From: Christensenella sp. UBA3792 | Lineage (GTDB): Bacteria > Bacillota > Clostridia > Christensenellales > CAG-138 | Assembly: GCA_002369195.1 (NCBI GenBank) | Contig: DFEW01000002.1 | Span: forward strand, 70,829-90,259 | Direction of reading: 5' to 3' | Length of the DNA: 19,431 bases | Part shown: positions 14,313 to 19,431 of the stretch, piece by piece | Layout of the letters: every line of letters starts with the position of its first letter | Numbering within the stretch: the first letter of the stretch is position 1 | Made by a program: the position numbers and the translations under genes | Notes under the pieces: generated by a model | Told to the model about the DNA's origin: nothing | Databases searched by the model: none | What the model saw: only the letters and a program-made list of their open reading frames with translations

Positions 14313-14347
14313 CGTTCCCTGCTTTTTCGGCAGCGGGACGATTTTTT
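14313..14347 (+). terminator. Intrinsic terminator inside the GNAT/ABC-F leader
   Basis: Left arm CGTTCCCTGC (14313-14322) pairs with right arm GCAGCGGGACG (14330-14340) with one bulged C and one G-T wobble, over a TTTTTCG loop. It is followed by ATTTTTT (14341-14347). It ends only 8 bp before the AAGGA ribosome site of the GNAT gene, so it must be bypassed for that gene and the ABC-F gene to be expressed from the 14137 promoter. Confidence 0.75.
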
Positions 14348-14367
14348 ATTGCAGAAAGGAACGATCC

Positions 14368-14895
14368 ATGTTTGAAGTCATCACAGAACGGCTGCGCATC
14401 ATGGAATTCACGCCCGATATGGCGCAGGCGGTCCACGAAAACTCGCTCGATGCCGACAATCGCCGCTTCGTGCCGGACGAGGTGTTTGAGACGGTCGAGG
14501 ATGCGGCGGAGACGATCGAATATCTGATCTCGCAATACGGCGGTGCAAACGGTCCGCTCGTCTACCCCGTTCTTTTGAAGGACGGGACCTGCATCGGTCA
14601 CGTGCAGGCGGTTCCGCTTGCGCCGGATGCATGGGAGATCGGCTATCACATCGGCGAACGCTATACAAAGCGCGGCTATTGCACCGAAGCCGTGCGGGCA
14701 TTTCTGCCGGTCATTCTGCCGATGCTCGGTCTCGATCGGATGTCGGGCGTGTGTCTTGCGGACAACGCTGCCTCTCGCAAGGTCATGGAGCGCTGCGGAT
14801 TTGTCTTGGAATATGAGGGAATCGGACCGTATCAGGGATCGGATCGCAGGATCTGTCGATACCGGTTCGAGGCGAAGGGAGATGAAACGATATGA
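14368..14895 (+). CDS. GNAT N-acetyltransferase, RimJ/RimL-like
   Basis: A 175-residue acetyltransferase of the Acetyltransf_3 (RimJ/RimL) type. It opens with the family-like ITERLRIMEFTPDMAQAV (5-22). The acetyl-CoA loop is YTKRGYCTEAVRAFL (99-113), a variant of R/Q-x-x-G-x-G/A, and DNAASRKVMERCGF (132-145) is the classic C-terminal motif with Asn133 and Ser136. The ATG at 14368 has AAGGA 7 nt upstream; the longer open frame upstream runs through the leader terminator and is rejected. The ABC-F gene follows with a 4-bp ATGA overlap, which argues for a shared role, possibly acetylation of an antibiotic or of a ribosome-linked target. That role is inferred from context only. Confidence 0.87.
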   Translation: MFEVITERLRIMEFTPDMAQAVHENSLDADNRRFVPDEVFETVEDAAETIEYLISQYGGANGPLVYPVLLKDGTCIGHVQAVPLAPDAWEIGYHIGERYTKRGYCTEAVRAFLPVILPMLGLDRMSGVCLADNAASRKVMERCGFVLEYEGIGPYQGSDRRICRYRFEAKGDETI

Positions 14896-16439
14896 TACAG
14901 GTGCGAAATATGACGATGACGATCGACCGCGATCTCAAAACGGTCGTCGAGGATTTTTCATTTACGGTCCCGCGCGGCAAAAAGGCGGCGCTGATCGGCG
15001 AGGAGGGCAACGGCAAGTCGACACTCTTGAAGTGGCTGTACGACCCCGCTCTCATCGAGGGCTACGCGACCGTGACCGGCGAGGCATTCATCGACGGCAC
15101 CGTCGGCTATCTGCCGCAGGAGCTGTCCGCGTCCGACAAAGCGCTTTCGGTGTACGACTATCTTTCGGCGCATTGCGGCGCGGCCGAGCCCAAGGCGCTC
15201 TCGCGCGCGATGAAGGACGTGCGTCTTCCCTATGATCTCGCGTTTTCCGACCGGACGATGGGCACGCTGTCCGGCGGCGAGCGCGTCAAGCTCGCCCTGT
15301 GCGCGCTGCTGCTGCAGGACTGCGACGTCCTGCTGCTGGATGAGCCGAGCAACGATCTCGATCTCGACACGCTTCTGTGGCTCGAATCGTTCCTCAAGAC
15401 CGTCAAAAAGACCGTGCTGTACATCTCGCACGACGAGACGCTGCTCTCGCGCACGGCGGACATGGTGCTGCACCTTGAGCTGGTGCGACGCAAGAAGATC
15501 GCGCGCGCGACGGCGGCGAACATCCCGTACGACGTGTACATGCAGCGGCGCGAAGCGGCGTTCTCGCATCAGGCGCAGGTCGCGCAGTTCGAGCAGAAGG
15601 CGTTCCGTGAGAAGAAGGAGCGCTACCTTGCGATCTACAACGCGGTCGATCATGCGCAGTCGGCGGTTTCGCGGCAGGATCCGTCGACCGGACGGCTGCT
15701 CAAGAAGAAGATGCATACCGTGACGTCGATCGGCAAGCGGCTCGAAAAGGAACAGCAGGCGCTGACCGAAGCACCGGAAGCGGAGTGGGCGATCCTGCCC
15801 AAGTGGCTCGGCGGCGAGGTCAAAAGCGGACGGACGGTGCTTGCGTACGGGCCGAAACCGCTGTACATCGGGGAGCGGCTGCTGTCCTCTTCTGTGCAGC
15901 TGCGCATCGTCGGCGCGGAACGCGTGTGCATCGTCGGGCAAAACGGCTGCGGCAAGTCAACGCTTCTGAAGCGTCTGAAGGACGAGATCGCGCAGCGCGG
16001 GTATCGCACGTTTTATATGCCGCAGGTGTACGCAGACGTGCTGCCGCTCGACGCGCTGCCCGAGCAGTATCTCGCGCCGGACGGCGACAAGGAATCGGTG
16101 ACCGAAGCGCGCATCTTCCTCGGAAGCATGAAGTACACGAGCGATGAGATGGCGCACCCGATCCGCGCCCTGTCCGGCGGTCAGCAGGCGAAGCTGCTGC
16201 TACTGAAGGCGATCCTTGATCGGGTCGACGTGCTCGTGCTCGACGAGCCGACGCGGAACCTGAGTCCGCTGTCCGCGCCCGCGGTGCGAACGCTCTTATC
16301 GTCCTTTCGCGGCGCGATGCTGGCGGTCACGCACGATCGCAAGCTGATCGCGGAAGCGGCGACGCGCACGCTCCGGCTGACGGAGAACGGGCTGGAGCCG
16401 TTCGCGCTATCCGAGCAGGAGATCGAGCAGGGTCATTAG
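14892..16439 (+). CDS. ABC-F family ATPase, ribosome protection type
   Basis: A 515-residue soluble protein with two ABC cassettes and no membrane domain. Cassette 1 has Walker A GEEGNGKST (36-44), signature LSGGE (126-130), Walker B LLLDEP (147-152) and SHDE (179-182). Cassette 2 has GQNGCGKST (349-357), LSGGQ (427-431), LVLDEP (448-453) followed by the clade-typical TRNLSPLS, and THDR. The roughly 195-300 linker is rich in Lys, Arg and Gln (KKERYLAIYN, GRLLKKKMHT) and should form the ABC-F helical arm that reaches into the ribosomal E/P sites. Members either aid translation or displace antibiotics from the ribosome. The coupling to a GNAT gene and the attenuator-like leader favour the second, but which drug is unknown. 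Its 3' end overlaps the convergent ZIP gene by 33 bp. Confidence 0.9.
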   Translation: MIQVRNMTMTIDRDLKTVVEDFSFTVPRGKKAALIGEEGNGKSTLLKWLYDPALIEGYATVTGEAFIDGTVGYLPQELSASDKALSVYDYLSAHCGAAEPKALSRAMKDVRLPYDLAFSDRTMGTLSGGERVKLALCALLLQDCDVLLLDEPSNDLDLDTLLWLESFLKTVKKTVLYISHDETLLSRTADMVLHLELVRRKKIARATAANIPYDVYMQRREAAFSHQAQVAQFEQKAFREKKERYLAIYNAVDHAQSAVSRQDPSTGRLLKKKMHTVTSIGKRLEKEQQALTEAPEAEWAILPKWLGGEVKSGRTVLAYGPKPLYIGERLLSSSVQLRIVGAERVCIVGQNGCGKSTLLKRLKDEIAQRGYRTFYMPQVYADVLPLDALPEQYLAPDGDKESVTEARIFLGSMKYTSDEMAHPIRALSGGQQAKLLLLKAILDRVDVLVLDEPTRNLSPLSAPAVRTLLSSFRGAMLAVTHDRKLIAEAATRTLRLTENGLEPFALSEQEIEQGH

Positions 16440-17165
16440 CGCGAACCCGCCCGCCATGCAGAGGATGCCGCGGCGCATCGGACGCTCGCGCAGCATCGCG
16501 GGAACGAGCTCGAAGCCCACGACGTACGCCATCGCGCCGGCGGCAAAGCTCAATAGATGCGGCAGCACCGGCACGGCGAACCGCGCAAGCAGGATCGTCA
16601 ACGCACCGGCGATCGGCTCCGATACGCCGGAGAGCACGCCGCACAGAAACGCCCTGTGCCGGTCCATGCCCTGTGCGCCGAGCGGCATCGAGATGATTGC
16701 GCCTTCCGGCAGGTTTTGCAGCGCGATGCCGAGCGACAGCGCGAACGCGCCCATCGCCGTCACGCCCGCCTGCCCCGCAAGCAGCCCCGCGTATGCAGCG
16801 CCGACCGCCATGCCCTCCGGCACGTTGTGCAGACACACGGACAGTACAAGCATCCGCGTCGCGTGATCGACGCCGCCTGCAGCGGCAAGGCGCGCGGATA
16901 CGCGATCCCACAGCGCAAGCAGCAGCACGCCCGCAAGGAACGCCAGCACGACAAGCAGCGTTGCCGCGGCGCATCCGTCCGTATGCGAAAACGCGGGCAG
17001 CAGCAGCGAAAAGATGCTCGCCGCGACCATCACGCCTGCCGCGGCGTCGTTGAGAAGCGAGGAAAGCCGCGTCTGCGTCCGTCCGTTGACGCAGTAAATG
17101 CCCGCCGCGCCGAGCGAGGTTCCCAAAAACGGGAGCAGCAGTCCTTTTATCGCTTCATGGATCAT
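16407..17165 (-). CDS. ZIP family metal transporter (GufA/ZupT-like)
   Basis: A 252-residue membrane protein with about eight hydrophobic segments. The two metal-site helices carry the ZIP hallmarks HNVPEGMAVG (113-122) and LQNLPEGAIIS (149-159); His113, Asn114, Glu117, Asn151 and Glu154 are likely ligands. Glu183 in SGVSEPIAG follows in the next helix. A polar region between segments 3 and 4 (about 86-104) has only a few His or Asp residues. ZIP proteins move divalent metals such as Zn, Fe or Mn into the cytoplasm; the direction here is inferred from the family. The ATG at 17165 has a perfect AAGGAGG upstream; a longer frame to 17348 crosses the neighbouring promoter and is rejected. No clear terminator was found: the stop lies inside the ABC-F gene. 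Confidence 0.92.
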   Translation of the reverse strand: MIHEAIKGLLLPFLGTSLGAAGIYCVNGRTQTRLSSLLNDAAAGVMVAASIFSLLLPAFSHTDGCAAATLLVVLAFLAGVLLLALWDRVSARLAAAGGVDHATRMLVLSVCLHNVPEGMAVGAAYAGLLAGQAGVTAMGAFALSLGIALQNLPEGAIISMPLGAQGMDRHRAFLCGVLSGVSEPIAGALTILLARFAVPVLPHLLSFAAGAMAYVVGFELVPAMLRERPMRRGILCMAGGFALMTLLDLLLG

Positions 17166-17251
17166 ACCCGCGTCCTCCTTATGTTCGCTGTATCGTATGA
17201 AATCCGGGCAAAAACGGTGACGCTTCCCGAACAGATTTGTGCCGGTTTGTC

Positions 17252-17280
17252 TTGACACCCGAATCAATCGGCGGTATACT
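17252..17280 (+). promoter_or_regulatory. Promoter of the YegP-like gene
   Basis: A perfect TTGACA (17252-17257), a 17-bp spacer and a perfect TATACT (17275-17280). This is one of the strongest promoters in the window. The roughly 80-nt leader that follows holds a small hairpin, GCGGA (17326-17330) with TCCGC (17336-17340), before the AAGGA ribosome site. Confidence 0.88.
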
Positions 17281-17368
17281 GAAATCGGAAATGGGCGCAA
17301 GTCCATCGAACCGTCGGCATGCGCGGCGGATCCGGTCCGCAATTTCAAACACAGAAAGGAATATGAAT

Positions 17369-17740
17369 ATGGGCAAGTTTGAAGTCAAAGAAGTCAAATC
17401 CGGTATCAAATTCAATCTGAAGGCCGGCAACGGCGAAATCATCGCCACCAGCGAAGTCTACACCACCGAGAATGCATGCCTGAACGGCATCGAGAGCGTC
17501 CGCAAGAATTCCGTCGGCGAGATCGAAGATCAGACCGTGGAACCCGTCGAAGCGAAGAAGCATCCGAAGTTCGAAGTCTACAAGGATAAGACGGGCGAAT
17601 TCCGCTTCCGTCTCAAGGCAAAGAACGGCGAGATCATCGTGGTTTCCGAGGGCTACAAGGCCAAAGCAAGCTGCCTGAAGGGCATCGAGAGCGTCAAGAA
17701 GAACGCCCCCGAATCCCCCGTCGTCAAAGTCGAAGCATAA
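17369..17740 (+). CDS. YegP/DUF1508 family protein, two repeats
   Basis: A 123-residue small, Lys/Glu-rich protein made of two copies of the DUF1508 (UPF0339, YegP) unit: residues 3-49 (FEVKEVKSGIKFNLKAGNGE, then IIATSEVYTTENACLNGIESVRKN) and 68-122 (FEVYKDKTGEFRFRLKAKNGE, then IIVVSEGYKAKASCLKGIESVKKN). A Glu/Val-rich linker joins them. The family's function is not known; the fold is small and beta-rich. I chose the ATG at 17369 because AAGGA (17356-17360) is 8 nt away, whereas the ATG at 17363 is only 2 nt from it. A strong private promoter and a strong terminator make this a single-gene unit, likely well expressed. Its codon use is less GC-extreme than its neighbours, in keeping with a highly expressed gene. 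Confidence 0.9.
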   Translation: MGKFEVKEVKSGIKFNLKAGNGEIIATSEVYTTENACLNGIESVRKNSVGEIEDQTVEPVEAKKHPKFEVYKDKTGEFRFRLKAKNGEIIVVSEGYKAKASCLKGIESVKKNAPESPVVKVEA

Positions 17741-17753
17741 TCGATCCAACCTG

Positions 17754-17779
17754 AAAAAGGACGCGTTTGCGTCCTTTTT
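17754..17779. terminator. Bidirectional intrinsic terminator
   Basis: AAAAAGGACGC (17754-17764) and GCGTCCTTTTT (17769-17779) pair perfectly with a GTTT loop. It ends the YegP transcript on the plus strand, and its A-run gives a T-run on the minus strand for the convergent cotJ operon. Confidence 0.95.
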
Positions 17780-17793
17780 GTTTGCCGATCGGG

Positions 17794-18393
17794 TCAGTAC
17801 CGTCTTCTGGCGCAGCGGCAGGAAGGCGCGCTGCGGCCGTTCTTGATCGACTGCATGATCTCGAGGCACTCGCCGAAGCGCTGATAGTGCACGATCTCGC
17901 GCTCGCGCAGAAAATACAGCGGTTCGATGATCTGGCTGTTGCCGGTCATGTTCATCAGGTGCTCGTACGTCGCCCGCGCCTTCTGCTCGGCTGCCATGTC
18001 CTCGGACAGGTCCGCGATCGGGTCGCCGGTGCACGCGATGTATGCGGTCGTGAAGGGAACGCCGTTCGGGTCCGCCGGGAACACGCCGTTCGAATGCAGC
18101 ACATAGTAGCCGTCGAGCCCCGCGGCGGTCAGCTCCTCCAATGACGCGCCCTGCATGCACTGTGTGATCATCGTCGCAATCATCTCCCAATGCGCGATTT
18201 CCTCGGTGCCGATGTCGGTCAGCGTTGCGCGGATGCGGTCGTCCGGCATCGAGTAGCGCTGCGTGAGGTATCGGAGCCCCGCGCCGAGTTCGGAATCCGG
18301 ACCGCCATACTGCGCCATCAAGAGCTTTGCCATGCGCGGGTCGGGCTTGGTGATCCGAACGGGATATTCGAGTCGTTTTTCATAAATCCACAT
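17794..18393 (-). CDS. cotJC: Spore coat protein CotJC, manganese-catalase family
   Basis: A 199-residue protein starting MWIYEKRLEYPV, the typical CotJC opening, followed by MAQYGGPDSELGAGLRYLTQRYSMP. It has the di-manganese ligand set of non-haem catalases: Glu35, Glu65 and His68 in TEEIAHWE, Glu136 in AAEQKARATYEHL, and Glu166 and His169 in REREIVHYQRF. It is a coat component of spores and may break down peroxide. The ATG at 18393 has GAGGAGG upstream, and the gene follows cotJB by 12 bp. The C-terminus is unusual: after MQSIKNG it ends in GRSAPSCRCARRRY, a short Cys/Arg-rich tail instead of the acidic or aromatic end I would expect. Confidence 0.93.
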   Translation of the reverse strand: MWIYEKRLEYPVRITKPDPRMAKLLMAQYGGPDSELGAGLRYLTQRYSMPDDRIRATLTDIGTEEIAHWEMIATMITQCMQGASLEELTAAGLDGYYVLHSNGVFPADPNGVPFTTAYIACTGDPIADLSEDMAAEQKARATYEHLMNMTGNSQIIEPLYFLREREIVHYQRFGECLEIMQSIKNGRSAPSCRCARRRY

Positions 18394-18405
18394 CGTTTTG
18401 CCTCC

Positions 18406-18654
18406 TCAGTTCTGCCACGGCCATGCCTGATAGACCCAGCTGCCCGCGTCGTGCGGGACGTTGCCGAAATTCTGAAGCGGACCGTATTCTTCGGTGTACT
18501 GCGCGCACAGACGATCGAGCGCCGCCGCGTAGCTGTTATAGTCGTTGCGCGCTTCGAGGTCCTCCGGATGCGTATCCAGATAGAGCTGCAGTTCGACGCA
18601 CGCGAAACGTGCCTCACCGATCCGGGTTAACAGCTGCTGTTCCGTGCGTTCCAT
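18406..18654 (-). CDS. cotJB: Spore coat protein CotJB
   Basis: An 82-residue protein with the family features: an N-terminal helix EQQLLTRIGEARFACVELQLYLDTHPED, a middle YNSYAAALDRLCAQYTEEYGPLQNFG, and the aromatic end SWVYQAWPWQN. CotJB is needed with CotJA for CotJC to enter the spore coat in Bacillus; its biochemical role is unclear. I chose the ATG at 18654; a TTG one codon earlier is possible but the GGGGGAG site is better spaced for the ATG. The start shares one base with the cotJA stop (TGATG), so translation is probably coupled. Confidence 0.92.
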   Translation of the reverse strand: MERTEQQLLTRIGEARFACVELQLYLDTHPEDLEARNDYNSYAAALDRLCAQYTEEYGPLQNFGNVPHDAGSWVYQAWPWQN

Positions 18655-18929
18655 CAAAGCTCCCCCCTTCTTGCGGTCGGATATTCGGAGACGAGCTCCG
18701 GAAAAAGTGTGCCGCGCGCCAGCGCTTCACACGGGCAAAAACCTGCGCGGTACACTTGAGTCGGGAAATAAACGGTCGCGAGCGGACAGCCGCCCGTGCC
18801 GGGCATGCCGCAGGGATTCTGCGCGCCGACTGCCCCGGCAGGAACCGTGTTGTCGATCGCGGTCGGATCGACAGCGGGCACATCGGCCGCAAAGCAGCAT
18901 GCGCCGCCGTTTGCATAAGGTTGTACCAT
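18654..18929 (-). CDS. cotJA: Spore coat-associated protein CotJA, Cys-rich N-terminus
   Basis: A 91-residue protein. The C-terminal half, VYFPTQVYRAGFCPCEALARGTLFPELVSEY (53-83), matches the CotJA core (a P-x-Q...Y segment, then ALxxGTLFPEL). The first 50 residues are an Ala/Gly/Pro-rich extension with Cys11, Cys12, Cys40 and Cys48, plus Cys65 and Cys67 in the core, six in all. Cysteines could cross-link the protein in the spore coat or bind metal; this is inference. The ATG at 18929 follows a perfect AAGGAGGT. It is the first gene of cotJABC. Confidence 0.87.
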   Translation of the reverse strand: MVQPYANGGACCFAADVPAVDPTAIDNTVPAGAVGAQNPCGMPGTGGCPLATVYFPTQVYRAGFCPCEALARGTLFPELVSEYPTARRGEL

Positions 18930-19037
18930 CGTTGCTACCTCCTTGGTTCTTTACTGCCATACTATTTTTTGCGGCGAAAAAGTGTGCGTCTTTTCGGCGG
19001 CGGCGCGGCATATCCTTTAGAGAAACGGAGGGCAACG
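18930..19037. other. Divergent intergenic region between cotJA and ylmC-like gene
   Basis: About 108 bp must hold both promoters. A plus-strand CATACTAT (18958-18965) differs from the sigma-E -10 consensus at one position, but no matching -35 was found. No confident SigA or sporulation-sigma promoter can be named on either strand. No hairpin stands out. Confidence 0.3.
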
Positions 19038-19310
19038 ATGGAAGAAACCGGATATCTTGCGGATCGGGGAGGGATCGAAATGCTGTTTTCGGAATTGAAG
19101 TGCAGGGAAGTCATCAACGTCTGTTCGGGGGAACGCTACGGAACCGTGTGCGATCTCCAGTTCGACCCATGCTGCGGGCAGATCCTCGCGATCGTCGTCC
19201 CCGGCGGATCAAAGCTGTTCGGGCTGTTAAAGACGCGCGAGGGCATGGCGATTCCGTTTTCCAAAATCAAAAAGCTCGGCGAGGATGTGATCCTGGTCGA
19301 GCTGCCGTAA
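19038..19310 (+). CDS. YlmC/YmxH family sporulation protein (PRC-barrel)
   Basis: A 90-residue protein whose last 76 residues, MLFSELKCREVINVCSGERYG to GEDVILVELP, match the YlmC/YmxH PRC-barrel family, with GQILAIVVPGGSKLFG and IPFSKIKKLGEDVILVE as the core strands. Family members occur in sporulating Firmicutes and their exact role is unclear. Two starts are possible. The ATG at 19038 has GGAGG 6-7 nt upstream and adds 14 residues (MEETGYLADRGGIE). The ATG at 19080 has GGGGAGGG 7 nt upstream and gives the family-like N-terminus. I list the longer form because its ribosome site is good, but the shorter 19080-19310 form is equally credible. Confidence 0.88.
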   Translation: MEETGYLADRGGIEMLFSELKCREVINVCSGERYGTVCDLQFDPCCGQILAIVVPGGSKLFGLLKTREGMAIPFSKIKKLGEDVILVELP

Positions 19311-19319
19311 GCGGAGCTT

Positions 19320-19340
19320 CCCTGCGAACGGTACGCAGGG
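19320..19340 (+). terminator. Hairpin after the ylmC-like gene, possible terminator
   Basis: CCCTGCG (19320-19326) and CGCAGGG (19334-19340) form a perfect 7-bp stem with a 7-nt loop, 9 nt after the stop codon. It is followed by GTTGGGTTG rather than a clear T-run, so termination would be weak. Confidence 0.4.
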
Positions 19341-19387
19341 GTTGGGTTGCAAAATGCACGGTTTTCCCTTGCGGGGAGGCTTCGCGC

Positions 19388-19431
19388 GTGTCGATACGGA
19401 TTGTTGCGGCGGGCTGCCGGGGTCGTCAGCC
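19388..19431 (+). CDS. Possible start of a downstream gene, cut by the window edge
   Basis: GTG at 19388 has GGGGAGG about 8 nt upstream, and the frame stays open to the window end, reading MSIRIVAAGCRGRQ. Fourteen residues are too few to recognise a family. It may equally be a chance ORF. Confidence 0.3.
   Translation, partial: MSIRIVAAGCRGRQ

Larger units (their letters stand above)
14172..14347 (+). promoter_or_regulatory. Structured leader, putative ribosome-mediated attenuator
   Basis: This gene-free stretch between the promoter and the GNAT gene carries, in order, a strong ribosome site (AGGAGG 14178-14183), a three-codon ORF (14195-14206), several hairpins (CCCGA 14231-14235 with TCGGG 14241-14245; GCCGT 14290-14294 with ACGGC 14300-14304) and an intrinsic terminator (14313-14347). 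Alternative pairings visible by eye are GCGCAA (14197-14202, inside the small ORF) with TTGCGC (14251-14256), and CGCTGTCG (14254-14261) with CGGCAGCG (14328-14335, the terminator's right arm, one wobble). The two are mutually exclusive through 14254-14256, so a ribosome held on the small ORF would favour the second pairing and read-through. Antibiotic-responsive attenuation is established for erm genes and several ABC-F genes; its presence here is inferred. Confidence 0.5.

Noticed and set aside
14172..14347. T-box riboswitch, 6S RNA or other known structured RNA
   Set aside because: No TGGNACCGCG T-box sequence is present, the ends are not complementary as in 6S RNA, and no other familiar core was recognised. 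The ORF-plus-terminator layout fits attenuation better.
17281..17360. Riboswitch in the YegP leader
   Set aside because: The leader has only about 80 nt, one 5-bp hairpin and no terminator or known aptamer core.
1..19431. tRNA, rRNA, insertion sequence, integrase or attachment site
   Set aside because: No cloverleaf with a CCA-type end, no rRNA core, no transposase or integrase motif and no terminal inverted repeats were seen.

Overview
The window is GC-rich, gene-dense DNA, most likely from a spore-forming, Gram-positive Firmicute of the class Clostridia (gut or anaerobic type). The evidence is a cotJABC spore-coat operon, a YlmC/YmxH-type sporulation protein, a YitT protein, a CadC/CadA pair of Gram-positive type, lipoprotein signal peptides, strong GGAGG ribosome-binding sites and TTGACA/TATACT-type promoters. 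I cannot name the species. No rRNA, tRNA, CRISPR array, transposase or phage gene was seen, so this looks like ordinary chromosome rather than an island.

Layout from left to right. (1) 3-1932, plus strand: the 3' end of a secreted cohesin-like/dockerin protein, then a PatB/MalY C-S lyase only 13 bp further on. (2) 2033-5039, minus strand: an iron-complex/cobalamin-type ABC importer in the order permease, ATPase, lipoprotein, each pair overlapping by 4 bp. It has a clear promoter and two tandem palindromes upstream. (3) 5188-8023, minus strand: a four-gene operon of YbgC-like thioesterase, GNAT, threonine aldolase and DUF4097 repeat protein, ending in a strong terminator. (4) 8090-10685, plus strand: a metal-resistance operon of CadC-type sensor and P1B ATPase. 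The ATPase has a His/Cys-rich N-terminus in place of the usual HMA domain, and there is one operator-like palindrome in front of each gene. (5) 10702-11655: a YitT membrane protein. (6) 11720-14007, minus strand: a split ABCG-type exporter whose ATPase carries an N-terminal membrane domain. (7) 14137-16439, plus strand: a strong promoter, a leader with a three-codon ORF and an intrinsic terminator, then translationally coupled GNAT and ABC-F genes. (8) 16407-17165, minus strand: a ZIP metal transporter whose 3' end overlaps the ABC-F gene. (9) 17252-17740: a YegP/DUF1508 protein. (10) 17794-18929, minus strand: cotJA-cotJB-cotJC. (11) 19038-19310: a YlmC-like PRC-barrel protein, then the window edge.

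Two themes link genes. Metal handling recurs: the Fec-type importer, the CadC/CadA efflux operon and the ZIP transporter. Stress or drug response recurs in the ABC-F/GNAT operon with its putative attenuator and in the ABCG-type exporter. The most interesting regulatory structure is the 14172-14347 leader. Hand pairing gives a coherent attenuation scheme in which a ribosome stalled on the tiny ORF would free an antiterminator for the downstream GNAT and ABC-F genes. This is an inference that needs folding and expression data.
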